Positions 8,544 through 19,400 are shown, counted from the stretch's first letter. The stretch: DNA of 64,000 nucleotides from Aeromicrobium senzhongii (GCF_014334735.1 NZ_CP060587.1:868001-932000), one strand, 5' to 3'. Program-made: numbers and translations. The notes: a model not told the origin generated them from the letters alone.

Positions 8544-8942
8544 ATGGGTGCGCATTCCCCGCGTCAGTCGCTCGTGGTCGCGCTGGCCACGGGCGTCGTG
8601 TCCGTCGTCCCGATCGGGCGCGCCCCGCGCCGGGTCCGGGCCGCGGTGGTCGCCGGCACCGGCCTGGTCGCAGGCGGCGCCATGTTCACGGCCCTGAACC
8701 GTCCCCATGTCGTCGGCTTCGAGCAGCAGCCGACCCCTGCGCGACCGGCGGCCGCCATCGGAGCAGTCGTCGGCGCCGCGGCGGCCGGGGCGATGGCCGT
8801 GGGCGTGGTCCTCGATCGCGAGGCCGAGCAGTTCCTGGTGCGCCGTGGAGTCCGGCGTCCGCGTCTGGTCCTCGGGGTGGCCGGCGCGGCGCTGTCCTAC
8901 GTGTTCGACGCTCTCGAGCGGCGCTTCGACACGGCCGACTGA
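8544..8942 (+). CDS. Small hypothetical membrane protein
   Basis: A 132-residue, Ala/Gly/Val-rich protein with two or three hydrophobic segments (about 10-25, 35-55 and 70-90) and a basic cluster (PRRVRAAV). It begins one base after the radical SAM stop, so it is probably in the same transcript. The C-terminal 50 residues (ending ERRFDTAD) look soluble. No family is recognised. Confidence 0.65.
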   Translation: MGAHSPRQSLVVALATGVVSVVPIGRAPRRVRAAVVAGTGLVAGGAMFTALNRPHVVGFEQQPTPARPAAAIGAVVGAAAAGAMAVGVVLDREAEQFLVRRGVRRPRLVLGVAGAALSYVFDALERRFDTAD

Positions 8943-8955
8943 CGAGGCCTCCGCG

Positions 8956-9771
8956 TCAGCGCGGCGTACCGAAGTTCTGCACCCAGTAGCTGCCGTACTT
9001 GTCGTTGCTGGCCGCGTAGCCGACACCGAGCTCGGTGAACCCTCCGGCCATGATGTTCCGGCAGTGTCCGGGGCTCGCGACCCAGCCCTGGACGACCGCC
9101 TCGGGGGAGGGGTAGCCCGCCGCGATGTTCTCGCCGATCCGCGACCAGTTGTAGCCCTGGGCGTCGACGCGATCGCGCAGGCTCGAGCCGTTGCGCCCCG
9201 TGTGGCTGAAGTAGCCGTGCGCCGCCATGTCCGCGCCGTGCGCCTGGGCCGACCGGGTCAGGCGCTCGTTCAGGCGCAGCGGCCCGCGAGCGGGGAACGA
9301 CTCCTCACCGCACTCGCGTGCCTGCGCGCGGGCCGCGTTCACGAGGGCCAGGACCCGCTGGGACCGGGCGTCCGGCGTCCATGCCGTGCGGGTGGCAACC
9401 TTCTTGACCGGGCTGTTGACGGCGCGGAGCCGGCCCTTCGCCGTGACGCGGACGCGCAGCTTCACGGTGGCACCGGCCTTCGTGGTGGCGCGGTGGCGCA
9501 GCACGACTCGGCCGTGGCGGTTGGTGCGCTTGCGGTCGACCTTCACCCAGCGTCCGTTGACGCGGCGCTGCAGCGTCACCACGCGGCCCTTCGACGCCTT
9601 GCCCTTCGTCGTGACCTTGACGGCGTACTTCACCGTGGCGCCGGGCTTGACCGTCTGGCTCTTCGACGTGAACCCCCGGACCTTCGTGGCCGTCGTGCCG
9701 GCGGCGCCGGCAGGTGCACCTCCCAGGAGGAGGGCACAGGCGGTCAACAGGAGGACGAAGGTGTGACGCAT
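8956..9771 (-). CDS. Secreted CAP-superfamily (SCP/PR-1, YkwD-like) protein
   Basis: A 271-residue protein with a signal peptide (MRHTFVLLLTACALLLGG then APAGAAG). A basic beta-rich domain occupies about 30-130 (RRVNGRWVKVDRKRT). A C-terminal CAP domain covers about 140-270, with HGADMAAHGYFSH, GENIAAGY and SPGHCRNIM, the conserved His/Glu cavity motifs. Bacterial CAP proteins are extracellular and mostly of unknown activity. The N-terminal half resembles the Ig/SH3-like modules used by the CHAP protein at 4819. ATG 9771 is chosen because the signal peptide starts there; the much longer open frame upstream is antisense to the DUF2344 gene. Confidence 0.85.
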   Translation of the reverse strand: MRHTFVLLLTACALLLGGAPAGAAGTTATKVRGFTSKSQTVKPGATVKYAVKVTTKGKASKGRVVTLQRRVNGRWVKVDRKRTNRHGRVVLRHRATTKAGATVKLRVRVTAKGRLRAVNSPVKKVATRTAWTPDARSQRVLALVNAARAQARECGEESFPARGPLRLNERLTRSAQAHGADMAAHGYFSHTGRNGSSLRDRVDAQGYNWSRIGENIAAGYPSPEAVVQGWVASPGHCRNIMAGGFTELGVGYAASNDKYGSYWVQNFGTPR

Positions 9772-9825
9772 GTGACACACGGTAACGGTGGGGACAGGCT
9801 CGCGGAACCCCTTCGGACGTCGCCG

Positions 9826-9831
9826 TAGGCT
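9826..9831 (+). promoter_or_regulatory. -10 element of the DUF2344 gene (leaderless type)
   Basis: TAGGCT followed by six bases and GTG 9838. No Shine-Dalgarno sequence is present. Confidence 0.45.
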
Positions 9832-9837
9832 GGTTCC

Positions 9838-10614
9838 GTGAGCAACGACGGCGGAACGACCCTGCAGGGCACTCCCAATCCGGAAGCCCCGAACCCGCAG
9901 CTGCCGATCGTGCAGAAGCTGCGCATCCGGTACGCCAAGCGCGGCCGCATGCGGTTCACCAGCCACCGCGACTTCGCGCGGGCCTTCGAGCGGGCCATCC
10001 GCCGCGCGGCGCTGCCCATCGCGCACTCGTCGGGCTACTCGCCCCATCCGAAGATCTCGTACGCGGGCGCCTCGCCCACGGGCGCGGCCAGCGAGGCGGA
10101 ATACCTCGAGATCGGTCTGATCCGTGCGATGGAGCCGGCCGAGGTCCAGGCGGCCCTCGACGAGGCGCTGCCGACCGGCCTGGACATCATCGACGTCGTC
10201 GTGTCCCCGGGCGGTCCCCTGGCCGATCTGCTGCAGGGCAGCCGGTGGTTCATCGAGCTGCCCGAGGTGTCCGCCGAGGCCGCCGCGGCGGCCGTCGAGA
10301 CGTTCCTGGCGCGGGACGAGGTCCTCGTCGAGCGCATGATGAAAAAGGGTCTGCGCACGTTCGACTGCCGGGACGCCGTCATCCGACTTCGCGTCGATGA
10401 ACGCTCCGGCACGGACGGATGTGCGATACTGGACGTGGTCGTACGCCATGACATCCCGTCGGTGCGACCGGACGACGTGATCACCGGACTGCGCACCCTG
10501 TGCGGCCTGCCGATCGAGAAGGCGCCTCTGGCGACCCGCTCGGACCAAGGGCCGCTGGATGTTCAGAACGGTACGGTCGGCGATCCGCTCGCCACCGGCC
10601 GCGACGCACCGTGA
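9838..10614 (+). CDS. TIGR03936 / DUF2344 radical-SAM-associated protein
   Basis: A 258-residue protein. After a 25-residue Asn/Pro-rich lead it has the DUF2344 core: QKLRIRYAKRGRMRFTSHRD, the HSSGYSPHPKISYA stretch, and 'GPLADLLQGSRW'. The family is nearly always encoded with the TIGR03960 radical SAM protein (6611) and an RNase E/G gene (10749), so the three probably act in one process. The biochemical role is unknown. The start is GTG 9838, placed by the -10 element just upstream. Confidence 0.88.
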   Translation: MSNDGGTTLQGTPNPEAPNPQLPIVQKLRIRYAKRGRMRFTSHRDFARAFERAIRRAALPIAHSSGYSPHPKISYAGASPTGAASEAEYLEIGLIRAMEPAEVQAALDEALPTGLDIIDVVVSPGGPLADLLQGSRWFIELPEVSAEAAAAAVETFLARDEVLVERMMKKGLRTFDCRDAVIRLRVDERSGTDGCAILDVVVRHDIPSVRPDDVITGLRTLCGLPIEKAPLATRSDQGPLDVQNGTVGDPLATGRDAP

Positions 10615-10748
10615 GGTGCTGACCGCGGCAGGTAGAGGGGTCGCCGTGTGACAGGCCTAAGCGCCGTCCTGCAGACAGACTTGAGGTCCTGCGGGACCGT
10701 TGACCAGCCCGGTGGGTGGCTGCGCCGCTGCCGGGCGAAGGAGAGCAC

Positions 10749-13034
10749 ATGCTCGATCCGAACGACGCGACCGACGCGCCCGACACCACTGGGCCTGACA
10801 CCACCGAGACCACCGAGGCCCCGACGCGCACCCGCCGTCGCGCGGCCGGGCGGCCCGCCGGCCCGCCGGCCGCGGTGTTCGCACCCCCGGTCGAGGAGGC
10901 TCCCGAGCCGCCTGTGACCGACGAGGAGGAGCCGGACGAGGACGAGGCGCCGGAGACGGCCCCGACCACCCCGACGGCCCGCAAGCTGCCGCCCGTCGGC
11001 GCGATGTTCCAACCGCCGCCGGCCGAGCTGGCTCCGCCGCGCGAGAAGAAGCGCGTCGAGCCCCAGGACGACGACTCCGACGCCGCCACGAGCGACCTCG
11101 ACGCCTCCGACGACGAGGACGGGTCCGGTGACGACGAGGGCAGCGAGGGCGGACGCCGCCGTCGCCGCCGTGGTGGTCGCCGCCGTCGCAAGAGCGACCA
11201 GGACGGTGGCGCCGAGGGCTCGGACGACTCCGATGCCGACACCGCCGAGGCCGAGGCCAAGGACGGCGACGCAGGGGACGAGGAGCAGTCCTCGTCCGGA
11301 TCCACCCGTCGCCGCCGGCGCCGTGCGCGGGCCGGCGAGGGAGCCGACGGCGCGCCCGACGACCCCGAGAACACGGTCGTCAAGGTCCGCGAGGGCCGCA
11401 CCGCCTCGGACGAGATCACCGGGGTCACCGGCTCGACCCGCCTCGAGGCCAAGAAGCAGCGCCGCCGAGAGGGTCGCGAGGCCGGTCGTCGCCGCGCCCC
11501 GATCGTCAGCGAGGCCGAGTTCCTGGCCCGCCGCGAGGCCGTCGACCGCGAGATGGTCGTGCGCCAGCGTGACGACTACACGCAGATCGCCGTGCTCGAG
11601 GACGGCGTCTTGGTCGAGCACTACGTCGCCCGCGAGTCGCAGACCTCGCTGATCGGCAACGTCTACCTGGGCAAGGTCCAGAACGTGCTGCCCAGCATGG
11701 AGGCCGCCTTCGTCGACATCGGCGCCGGTCGCAACGCGGTGATCTACGCCGGCGAGGTCGACTGGTCGAACATCCAGAACGGCAAGCAGCGCAAGATCGA
11801 GGACGCGCTGCAGCCCGGCCAGACCGTCCTGGTCCAGGTGTCCAAGGACCCCATCGGCCAGAAGGGCGCACGGCTCACGAGCCAGATCAGCCTGCCCGGC
11901 CGGTTCCTGGTCTACGTGCCCGGCGGCGGCAGCAACGGCATCAGCCGCAAGCTCCCCGAGAACGAGCGCGCCCGGCTGAAGGGTCTGCTCAAGGAGGCGC
12001 TGCCCGAGAGTGCCGGCGTCATCGTGCGCACGGCCGCCGAGGGCGCCACCGAGGACCAGCTGCAGCGCGACATCACCGCGCTGACGGCCCGCTGGGAGGA
12101 CATCGAGAGCAAGGCGGCGGCCGGCAAGGCGCCCCAGTTGCTGTACTCCGAGCCGGACCTGATGATCAAGGTCATCCGTGACCTGTTCAACGAGGACTTC
12201 GCGACGCTGACCATCCAGGGCGACGAGGCCTGGGACATGGTCGCGGGCTACATCGCCCACGTCGCCCCCGATCTGGAGGAGCGGGTCAAGCGCTGGGAGG
12301 GCGAGAACGACATCTTCGCCGAGCGGCGCCTGGACGAGCAGATCCACAAGGCGCTGGACCGCAAGGTCCACCTGCCCTCGGGTGGCTCGCTGGTCATCGA
12401 CCGCACCGAGGCGATGGTCGTCGTCGACGTCAATACGGGCCGGTTCACCGGCTCGGGTGGCAACCTCGAGGAGACCGTCACCAAGAACAACCTCGAGGCA
12501 GCCGAGGAGATCGTGCGTCAGCTGCGGCTGCGCGATCTCGGCGGCATCATCGTCATCGACTTCATCGACATGGTGCTCGAGAGCAACCGCGACCTGGTGA
12601 TGCGTCGCCTGGTCGAGTGCCTCGGTCGCGACCGCACCCGCCACCAGGTCGCCGAGGTCACCTCGCTGGGTCTGGTGCAGATGACGCGCAAGCGCATCGG
12701 CACGGGCCTGCTGGAGTCCTTCAGCCACGAGTGCGAGCACTGCCACGGCCGTGGCGTCGTCATCGAGGACGCGCCGGTCGAGCCGAAGAAGGACGACGGC
12801 CAGCGCCGCGGACGCCGAGGCGGTCGTTCCGGCCGCAGTGGTGGCGGCAACGGTGGCGGGAGCAGCAACGGCAACGGTGGGGGACGCCCGCCGCGTCAGG
12901 ACCGGAACGACGAGTCCGGCGACGATGCCGTGAAGACCGAAGAACCCCGAAACGACGAGTCGTCGCAGGCTCCTTCGCAGGAGCCGGCGGCGGTTGAGGC
13001 ACCCGTTTTGACCGACGATGGTGCGCCCGAGTAG
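10749..13034 (+). CDS. rne: Ribonuclease E/G family endoribonuclease
   Basis: A 761-residue protein. The N-terminal ~250 residues are acidic and Arg-rich tracts, likely disordered, as in actinobacterial RNase E. An S1 domain follows (about 295-395, SLIGNVYLGKVQNVLPSMEA). The catalytic region has Asp in VVDVNTGRF (about 558) and IVIDFIDM (about 600), then a Zn-link-like CEHCHGRG (about 661) and a basic Gly/Asn-rich tail. It would initiate mRNA decay and rRNA processing. ATG 10749 has AAGGAG five bases upstream. The 134-base region before it holds a small hairpin (10685-10698, GGTCC-TGCG-GGACC) and no recognisable gene; RNase E leaders are autoregulatory in some bacteria, but that is only analogy here. 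Confidence 0.92.
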   Translation: MLDPNDATDAPDTTGPDTTETTEAPTRTRRRAAGRPAGPPAAVFAPPVEEAPEPPVTDEEEPDEDEAPETAPTTPTARKLPPVGAMFQPPPAELAPPREKKRVEPQDDDSDAATSDLDASDDEDGSGDDEGSEGGRRRRRRGGRRRRKSDQDGGAEGSDDSDADTAEAEAKDGDAGDEEQSSSGSTRRRRRRARAGEGADGAPDDPENTVVKVREGRTASDEITGVTGSTRLEAKKQRRREGREAGRRRAPIVSEAEFLARREAVDREMVVRQRDDYTQIAVLEDGVLVEHYVARESQTSLIGNVYLGKVQNVLPSMEAAFVDIGAGRNAVIYAGEVDWSNIQNGKQRKIEDALQPGQTVLVQVSKDPIGQKGARLTSQISLPGRFLVYVPGGGSNGISRKLPENERARLKGLLKEALPESAGVIVRTAAEGATEDQLQRDITALTARWEDIESKAAAGKAPQLLYSEPDLMIKVIRDLFNEDFATLTIQGDEAWDMVAGYIAHVAPDLEERVKRWEGENDIFAERRLDEQIHKALDRKVHLPSGGSLVIDRTEAMVVVDVNTGRFTGSGGNLEETVTKNNLEAAEEIVRQLRLRDLGGIIVIDFIDMVLESNRDLVMRRLVECLGRDRTRHQVAEVTSLGLVQMTRKRIGTGLLESFSHECEHCHGRGVVIEDAPVEPKKDDGQRRGRRGGRSGRSGGGNGGGSSNGNGGGRPPRQDRNDESGDDAVKTEEPRNDESSQAPSQEPAAVEAPVLTDDGAPE

Positions 13035-13037
13035 AAT
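13009..13037 (+). promoter_or_regulatory. Promoter for rplU-rpmA inside the 3' end of rne
   Basis: TTGACC (13009-13014), exactly 17 bases, then TAGAAT (13032-13037), which overlaps the rne stop codon. The predicted start, around 13044, would put the following hairpin at the very 5' end of the rplU message. Confidence 0.6.
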
Positions 13038-13041
13038 CGAC

Positions 13042-13074
13042 AGTCGGTGCGCATTGCGCACCTCCCGACTTTTT
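13042..13074 (+). promoter_or_regulatory. Hairpin with T-tract in the rplU leader
   Basis: GGTGCGC - ATT - GCGCACC is a perfect seven-base stem, extended by AGTC/GACT across a TCCC bulge and followed by five T. It is either the terminator of rne or, given the promoter immediately upstream, an attenuator or L21-binding leader. Confidence 0.6.
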
Positions 13075-13095
13075 CAGGACGAAGTGAGGAATCCC

Positions 13096-13404
13096 GTGGT
13101 GTACGCAATCGTGCGCAATGGCGGCGGCCAGGCCAAGGTCGCGGTCGGCGACGTCATCTCGATCGACCAGGTCAAGGCGGCCGAGGGCGACACCGTCCAG
13201 CTCGCCGCGGTCATGGTGGTCGACGGTGACCAGGTGACGGCCGGTGCCGACGCCTCCAAGGCCAAGATCGACGCAGAGGTGATCGGTGGGCTCAAGGGCC
13301 CGAAGATCATCATCCAGAAGTACAAGAACAAGACCGGTTACAAGAAGCGCCAGGGTCACCGTCAGAAGTACACCCAGGTCAAGATCACCGGCATCTCCAA
13401 GTAA
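13096..13404 (+). CDS. rplU: 50S ribosomal protein L21
   Basis: 102 residues, starting (V)VYAIVRNGGGQAKVAVGD and ending KITGISK, with the bL21 signature KYKNKTGYKKRQGHRQ near the C-terminus. GTG 13096 is chosen because GTGAGGA lies five bases upstream; GTG 13099 is also possible. It is a structural component of the large subunit, followed after 12 bases by rpmA. Confidence 0.96.
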   Translation: MVYAIVRNGGGQAKVAVGDVISIDQVKAAEGDTVQLAAVMVVDGDQVTAGADASKAKIDAEVIGGLKGPKIIIQKYKNKTGYKKRQGHRQKYTQVKITGISK

Positions 13405-13416
13405 GGGACTGACGAC

Positions 13417-13671
13417 ATGGCACACAAGAAGGGCGCAGCCTCCACCAAGAACGGTCGCGACTCCAACGCCCAACGCCTCGGCGTCAAGCGTTTCGGCGGC
13501 CAGTTGGTCAACGCGGGCGAGATCATCGTTCGTCAGCGTGGCACCCACTTCCACCCCGGCTCCAACGTCGGCCGTGGCGGCGACGACACGCTGTTCGCCC
13601 TCGCTCCCGGCGCGGTCGAGTTCGGTTCGAAGCGCGGCCGTCGCGTCGTGAACATCGTTCCGGAGCAGTGA
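13417..13671 (+). CDS. rpmA: 50S ribosomal protein L27
   Basis: 84 residues, starting [20 protein letters not shown] with the bL27 signature [11 protein letters not shown]. The N-terminal tail, which reaches the peptidyl-transferase centre, is uncut: there is no Firmicute-type cleavage extension. It is followed by a strong intrinsic terminator before obg. Confidence 0.97.
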   Translation: MAHKKGAASTKNGRDSNAQRLGVKRFGGQLVNAGEIIVRQRGTHFHPGSNVGRGGDDTLFALAPGAVEFGSKRGRRVVNIVPEQ

Positions 13672-13693
13672 CGCGCAGATCTTCCTGAGGAGG

Positions 13694-13729
13694 GGCGGTC
13701 CGCTGATGCGGGCTGCCCTTTCTCTTTTC
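13694..13729 (+). terminator. Intrinsic terminator after rpmA
   Basis: An 11-bp stem (13694-13704 with 13709-13719, two G-U pairs), loop TGAT, then TTTCTCTTTT. It separates the ribosomal-protein pair from obg, so obg needs its own promoter or read-through. Confidence 0.8.
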
Positions 13730-13752
13730 CCCCACCACGTTCAGGAGAACCC

Positions 13753-15333
13753 ATGGCGATCCCCAGCTTCGTTGACCAGGTGACCCTGCACGTCTCCGGG
13801 GGCAACGGCGGCAACGGCGTCGCGTCCGTCCACCGCGAGAAGTTCAAGCCTCTCGGCGGACCCGACGGCGGCAACGGCGGGCATGGCGGCGACGTCATCC
13901 TCGTCGTGGCCCCCGACGTCACGACGCTCATCGACTACCACCACGAGCCCCACCGCAAGGCCACCAGCGGTGCGCCCGGTGCCGGCTCGAACCGCAGCGG
14001 CTCCAACGGCGAGGACCTCGTCCTGCGCGTCCCCGACGGCACCGTCGTGCGCGACGCCAACGGCGAGGTGCTGGCGGACCTGGTCGGCGCCGGCACCGAA
14101 CTGGTCATCGCGGCCGGCGGCCGTGGCGGCCTCGGCAACGCCGCGCTCGCGTCCAGCAAGCGCAAGGCCCCCGGGTTCGCGCTCAAGGGTGAGCCGGGCG
14201 AGGAGCGCACGGTCACGCTCGAGCTCAAGGTCGTCGCGGACATCGGTCTGATCGGCTTTCCGTCGGCGGGCAAGTCCAGCCTCATCGCCTCGCTGTCGCG
14301 GGCCCGCCCCAAGATCGCGGACTACCCGTTCACGACCCTGGTGCCCAACCTGGGCGTCGTCACGGCCGGCGACACCACGTTCACCGTCGCCGACGTCCCC
14401 GGCCTGATCGAGGGCGCGAGCGAGGGTCGCGGTCTGGGCCACGACTTCCTGCGCCACGTCGAGCGTTGCGCCGCCCTCGTGCACGTCATCGACTGCGCCA
14501 CGGTCGAGCCGGGCCGTGACCCGCTGTCGGACCTGGACGTCATCGAAAACGAGCTCGCCCGCTACGGCGAGTACGCCGGTGTCGACTTCAGCGACCGGCC
14601 CCGCCTGGTCGCCCTGAACAAGACCGACGTCCCCGACGCCGCCCAGATCGCCGAGTTCGTCACCGACGAGCTGCGTCAGCGCGGCTTGCGCGTCTTCGAG
14701 GTCTCCGCGGCCAGCCATGCCGGCCTGCGCGAGCTGTCGTTCGCCATGGCCGAGATCGTCGCCGCCCGTCGCGCCGCCGAGCCGCACCGCGAGGCCACGC
14801 GCATCGTGTTGCGCCCGCCGGCCCCGTCCGGTGTCGGCCGCGAGTTCGAGGTCCGTCAGATCGAGGGCCGCTGGCACGTCATCGGCGAGAAGCCCGCCCG
14901 CTGGGTCCGCCAGACCGACTTCAGCAACGACGAGGCCGTGGGCTTCCTCGCCGACCGGCTCAACCGGATCGGCGTCGAGGATCACCTCCTCAAGCTGGGC
15001 GCCAAGGCCGGCGACGACGTCGTCATCGGTGCCGCCAGCGAGGCAGACCTGGGTCGCGACGAGGTCGTGTTCGACTTCGATCCCACCATCACGGCCGGCG
15101 CCGAGGTGCTGGGCCGTCGTGGCGAGGACCTGCGCATCGACCAGAGCACCCGTCGCACGAACCAGGAGCGGCGCGAGCTGCTCGCGGCACGTCGTGCCTG
15201 GGAGCTCGAAGCGGTCGCCGCCCGGGCCGAGGGCCGCGAGCCCGAGCCGTTCGACCCCCGCACGGTCCTTCCGGACTGGGAGATCGGTGAGGAGTACCCC
15301 GGCGACGACGAGCTCGACGAGGACGATCGGTGA
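13753..15333 (+). CDS. obgE: Obg-family GTPase (CgtA)
   Basis: 526 residues in three parts. The Gly-rich Obg fold (1-158) begins [18 protein letters not shown]. The GTPase domain has G1 GFPSAGKSS (about 165-173), DVPGLIEGA and NKTD. A C-terminal OCT domain (about 350-430) and an acidic tail follow. It acts in 50S assembly and stress control. AGGAG lies about six bases before the ATG. The stop overlaps the GTG of proB (GTGA, 15330-15333). Confidence 0.96.
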   Translation: MAIPSFVDQVTLHVSGGNGGNGVASVHREKFKPLGGPDGGNGGHGGDVILVVAPDVTTLIDYHHEPHRKATSGAPGAGSNRSGSNGEDLVLRVPDGTVVRDANGEVLADLVGAGTELVIAAGGRGGLGNAALASSKRKAPGFALKGEPGEERTVTLELKVVADIGLIGFPSAGKSSLIASLSRARPKIADYPFTTLVPNLGVVTAGDTTFTVADVPGLIEGASEGRGLGHDFLRHVERCAALVHVIDCATVEPGRDPLSDLDVIENELARYGEYAGVDFSDRPRLVALNKTDVPDAAQIAEFVTDELRQRGLRVFEVSAASHAGLRELSFAMAEIVAARRAAEPHREATRIVLRPPAPSGVGREFEVRQIEGRWHVIGEKPARWVRQTDFSNDEAVGFLADRLNRIGVEDHLLKLGAKAGDDVVIGAASEADLGRDEVVFDFDPTITAGAEVLGRRGEDLRIDQSTRRTNQERRELLAARRAWELEAVAARAEGREPEPFDPRTVLPDWEIGEEYPGDDELDEDDR

Positions 15334-16415
15334 GGGTCGTCCTCAAGGTCGGTTCGTCCTCGCTGACGACGCCTGACGGACATCTGGACCCCGACCGCAT
15401 CGGCACCGTCGTCGATGCCGTCGTCGCGGTGCGCGCCCGCGGTGACGAGGTCGTGCTGGTCTCCTCCGGAGCCATCGCCGCCGGACTCGGCCCGCTCGCA
15501 CTGCCGAACCGCCCGCGCGACCTGCCCACGCAGCAGGCCGCCGCGGCGGTCGGCCAGCGCGCCCTCATCGCGCACTACTCCGAGGCCTTCGCGGCCGCCG
15601 GCCTGATCGTCGGACAGGTGCTGCTGACCGTCGAGGACGTCACCCGCCGCAGTCACTACCGCAACGCGCGCCAGACCTTCGCCAAGCTGCTCGAGCTGGG
15701 CGTCGTCCCGGTCGTCAACGAGAACGACACCGTGGCCACGTCCGAGATCCGCTTCGGCGACAACGACCGGCTGGCGGCGCTCGTGGCCCATCTCGTGCAC
15801 GCCGACGAGCTGATCCTGCTGTCGGACGTCGACGGCCTCTACACCGCTCACCCCGACCTGCCCGGCTCGCGTCCCATCGCCACCGTGTCCTCCGACGCGG
15901 ACCTCGAGGGGATCGATGTCGCCCGCGTCGGATCGGCCGTCGGCACCGGTGGCATGGTCACCAAGATCGAGGCCGCGCGGATCGCGACGGCCGCCGGCAT
16001 CCCCGTCCGGCTCACGTCCGCTGCTCGCGCCATCGAGGCCGTCGAGGGTCAGCCGGTCGGCACCCGGTTCAACCCCACCGGCAAGCGCCGCGCCACACGT
16101 CTGCTGTGGCTCGCCCACGCGAGCGAGACCCGGGGCCGGCTGCTGCTGGACGACGGCGCCCGCCGCGCCCTCGTCGAGCGCGGCGCCTCGCTGCTGGCGG
16201 CCGGCATCGTCGCCGTCGAGGGCGAGTTCTCCGCCGCGGACCCCGTCGACGTGATCGGTCCGGACGGCGCCCTCGTCGCCCGCGGGATCGTCAACTACGA
16301 CAGCCAGGAGCTGCCCGAGATGCTCGGTCGCTCCACCTCGGAGCTGGCCGCCACGATGGGCGCCGACCACGACCGCGCGGTCATCCACCGCGACGATCTG
16401 GTCCTCATGTCCTGA
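15330..16415 (+). CDS. proB: Glutamate 5-kinase
   Basis: 361 residues. The amino-acid-kinase domain (about 1-250) has [27 protein letters not shown] and [14 protein letters not shown]-terminal PUA domain follows (about 270-355). It phosphorylates glutamate in the first step of proline synthesis. It is coupled to obg by a GTGA overlap. The partner gene proA is 4.2 kb downstream, separated by two unrelated genes. Confidence 0.95.
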   Translation: MRVVLKVGSSSLTTPDGHLDPDRIGTVVDAVVAVRARGDEVVLVSSGAIAAGLGPLALPNRPRDLPTQQAAAAVGQRALIAHYSEAFAAAGLIVGQVLLTVEDVTRRSHYRNARQTFAKLLELGVVPVVNENDTVATSEIRFGDNDRLAALVAHLVHADELILLSDVDGLYTAHPDLPGSRPIATVSSDADLEGIDVARVGSAVGTGGMVTKIEAARIATAAGIPVRLTSAARAIEAVEGQPVGTRFNPTGKRRATRLLWLAHASETRGRLLLDDGARRALVERGASLLAAGIVAVEGEFSAADPVDVIGPDGALVARGIVNYDSQELPEMLGRSTSELAATMGADHDRAVIHRDDLVLMS

Positions 16416-16430
16416 CGCTGTCGCATCAGC

Positions 16431-16453
16431 AGGCCTTGCACGGCCTCTCTCTC
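16431..16453 (+). terminator. Weak hairpin after proB
   Basis: AGGCC - TTGCAC - GGCCT followed by CTCTCTC. A five-base stem with no true T-run; a possible weak terminator. Confidence 0.25.
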
Positions 16454-16484
16454 GGTGACACGGTCAAGTCACGGAGGTCGGTCG

Positions 16485-19400
16485 ATGCCCGCACCCAGCA
16501 CCGCCCAGGTGGTCATGGAGCTGCGCGTGCACGGCGTGCGCGGGACCCCGACCGCGTCGATGCTCGGCGTCGACCAGAGCCGCGTCGTCCAGGTGGCGGG
16601 GGACCGGCTCACCGGCTTCTACCGGATCGCCGACGGCGCCGACCCGCCGCTGCGGACGCTGCCGCCCGGCATGGCCCTCGAGGCGTACTCCTGGGGCGAG
16701 CTGACGTCGGGCGTCCGCGGCATGTGGGGGTGGGTGACCCGCGTGCTCTGGCTGGGGCTGCTGCCGTTCGCGCTGGTGAACCTCGCGTTCTGGGCGCGGA
16801 CACAGGTCGGTGAGAACAACGGCCAGGCCCGCTGGGGGCTGCGCGCCGTGCGCGTGAGCGGTCTGATCCTGACCGCGATCGCGGTGCTGACGGCGTGCTT
16901 CATCGCGATCGACCTGATCGCCTGGCAGTGCTTCCGGGCGAACTCCGTCGCGTGTCCGGTGCTGCCGGGGTGGTTGGACGGACTCGCCTCCCTGACCGCG
17001 GGACGGCGGATCGCCGTGACCTCGCTGGTGCCCGTGGCCATGGTCCTGGGCCTCGTGGCCCTCACGCGCCAGAGCGTCACCCGGTACGAGGCGACCCCGG
17101 ACGCGCCGGCCCAGGCGACACGGGACCAGGAGCACGACCGATGCGCCGACAACGTCCTGGGCCACCCGAGGATGTGGCAGGGCGAGCACCGGACGCGCCA
17201 GCTGCTCTACCTCCACGTCGCGCTGGCGCTCGCGACCATCGTGCTGTTCTCCGGCGTGCACCTGATCGCGCGGGAGGCGACCGGACCCGTGTGGGCGACC
17301 ACGCTCGCGGCGGCCGCCGTGGCACTGCTCGTGGTGGCCCGCGCGCTCTCTGTCGATGAGGACGACCCGGAGTTCCGCGACACGTGGAAGGTCTCCGTCG
17401 CCGGCACCGTGCACGAGTTCCCCCGTCGGCCGATGGACTGGATGACGGGGCCGGGAGAGATGCTGCGCCGGATGCCGTTGCGGCCCGTGGCGCTGGCGGC
17501 CGCGGTGGTCGTCGCCGCGCACCTGGCGCTGCTGTGGACCACGGACGTCACCAGGGAGGACGGGGACTGGTACGGCGCGAACCTGTGGTTCATCGGCCTG
17601 TTCGTCGCGCTGACGATCGTGCACGTCATCGTCTTCGTCGGCGGCCGGGCCCGACTGCGCGGCACCTTCCTCGTCGTCCTGCTCCTGCTGGCCCTGGTGG
17701 TCGGGGGCCGTGAGCTCCCGACCCTCGTGCTGGCGGGCCTCACCGCGCTGGTCTGGCTGGCGTTGATGATCTGGCACCACCGTCAGGCCGCGAAGCCCGA
17801 GCAGGCCGCGTTCGCGTGGGGCGGCGCGGGCGCCTCGGTGATGCTGGGCGGGGCCACGATGGTCGCGCTGTTGTTCACGTCGGCCGCGGCCGTCGCGGCG
17901 GCCGACTACCTGAACGACGGCTCGCAGTCGGTGGCCGACCTGACGACCCGCCGCAACGAGAACGCGCCGCTGTCGGCAGCGGGGGAGACCGACCCCCTGA
18001 CCCTGGCCGGCGACGTCGTCCTCGAGGGGGCGCGGATCGTGCGGACGAACACGACCGTCGCGGTCACCCACGGCACGGTGCGCACGGACGCGCTGACCCG
18101 ACGCAGTCGCGTGGATCCCGACTCCTCCTACTCGATGGCGTCGTCACGGGTGCAGCACGCGACCCTGGCCCTGCCCGAGGGCGTCACGACCGTGCGGCTC
18201 GTGTCCGCGTGCTTCGGCACGAACTCCGCGAAGCGCAGCGCCGTCTGCACCGGTGAGTCGACGGGCTTCCGCACGGCCGGGGTGCTCATCGTGAGGCCGA
18301 CGTGCGAGGTGGACGGGACGGTGCGGCGATGCCTCACGGTCGACGCCGCCGGTGGGCGGGTGGCGCTCGAGGTGACGGACCCGCCGCAGACGCCACTGGT
18401 CGTGCCGCAGATCCTCGTGTGGACCCCGTTGATGCAGCTGGCGGTCATCGTCTCGGGCGCCGTCGTCACGGGATTGCTGGTGTGGCGATTCCGCCGCCGC
18501 GCCGCGCCGCTGATCCGGGCGCGGGTGGACGATGACGACCCGGTCGTCCCCGAGCAGGACCGGGCGGCGGTGAAGAACGCTCGCGTGACGGCGGCGCTGG
18601 CACACCGGGGCGAGCGGCTCCTCGACGGGATCGGCGCCGTCGCCTCGCTGCTGGCCGTGACCACGCTCGCCCTGTCCTCCGCCGGCCGCCCGCCGTGGGA
18701 CTGGTGGGAGCCGGCGCGGCCGCTCGCGACGCTCTCGCTGTACGTGGCCCTCGGCCTGAGCGTCGCGCTGATGATGCTCGGCGCCCGCATCCGCCGTTCA
18801 CCCACCGCGCGACGGAACGTGGGCGTCCTGTGGGACATCACGACGTTCTGGCCGCGGGCTGCTCATCCGTTCGCGCCGCCCTGTTACGCGGAGCGGGTGG
18901 TCCCCGAGATCACCACCCGGGTGCGCTGGGCGATGGGGGAGGAGGGCCAGGACCCGGGCCGCGTCGTGGTGCTGTCCGGCCACAGCCAGGGCTCGTTGAT
19001 CTGCGTCGCGGTGGCGAGCCGCCTGAACGGACGGGCGACGCAGTTGCGACTGCTGACGTACGGGAGCCAGATCCGGGCGCTCTACGGGCGGGTCTTCCCG
19101 GCCGCCGCCGGACCCGACGCACTGGGCTACGTCCCCACCACCGGGCCCGCGCGCATGGGCGAGGCGTGGCCCGACGTCCCGAACACACCGCCCGACGACT
19201 CACCGGCGATGGCGGTGGGGCTCCGCGAGCGACTGCAGGACCCGGCGCACTGGGTGAACCTGTTCCGCCGGTCCGACCCGCTCGGGTACCGCGTGTACTC
19301 CGACCGGGACCACGTGGTCCTCGACCGGCCCACGCTCGAGGTGCGGCGCGCCGGCTCGGGCGATCCGGGCTCGATGGTGATGACGCACGGGGGCTACCAG

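Noticed and set aside
10563-13061. A minus-strand frame of 832 codons opposite rne.
   Set aside because: Shadow of RNase E/G codon bias; low-complexity Leu/Val/Asp/Arg translation without motifs.
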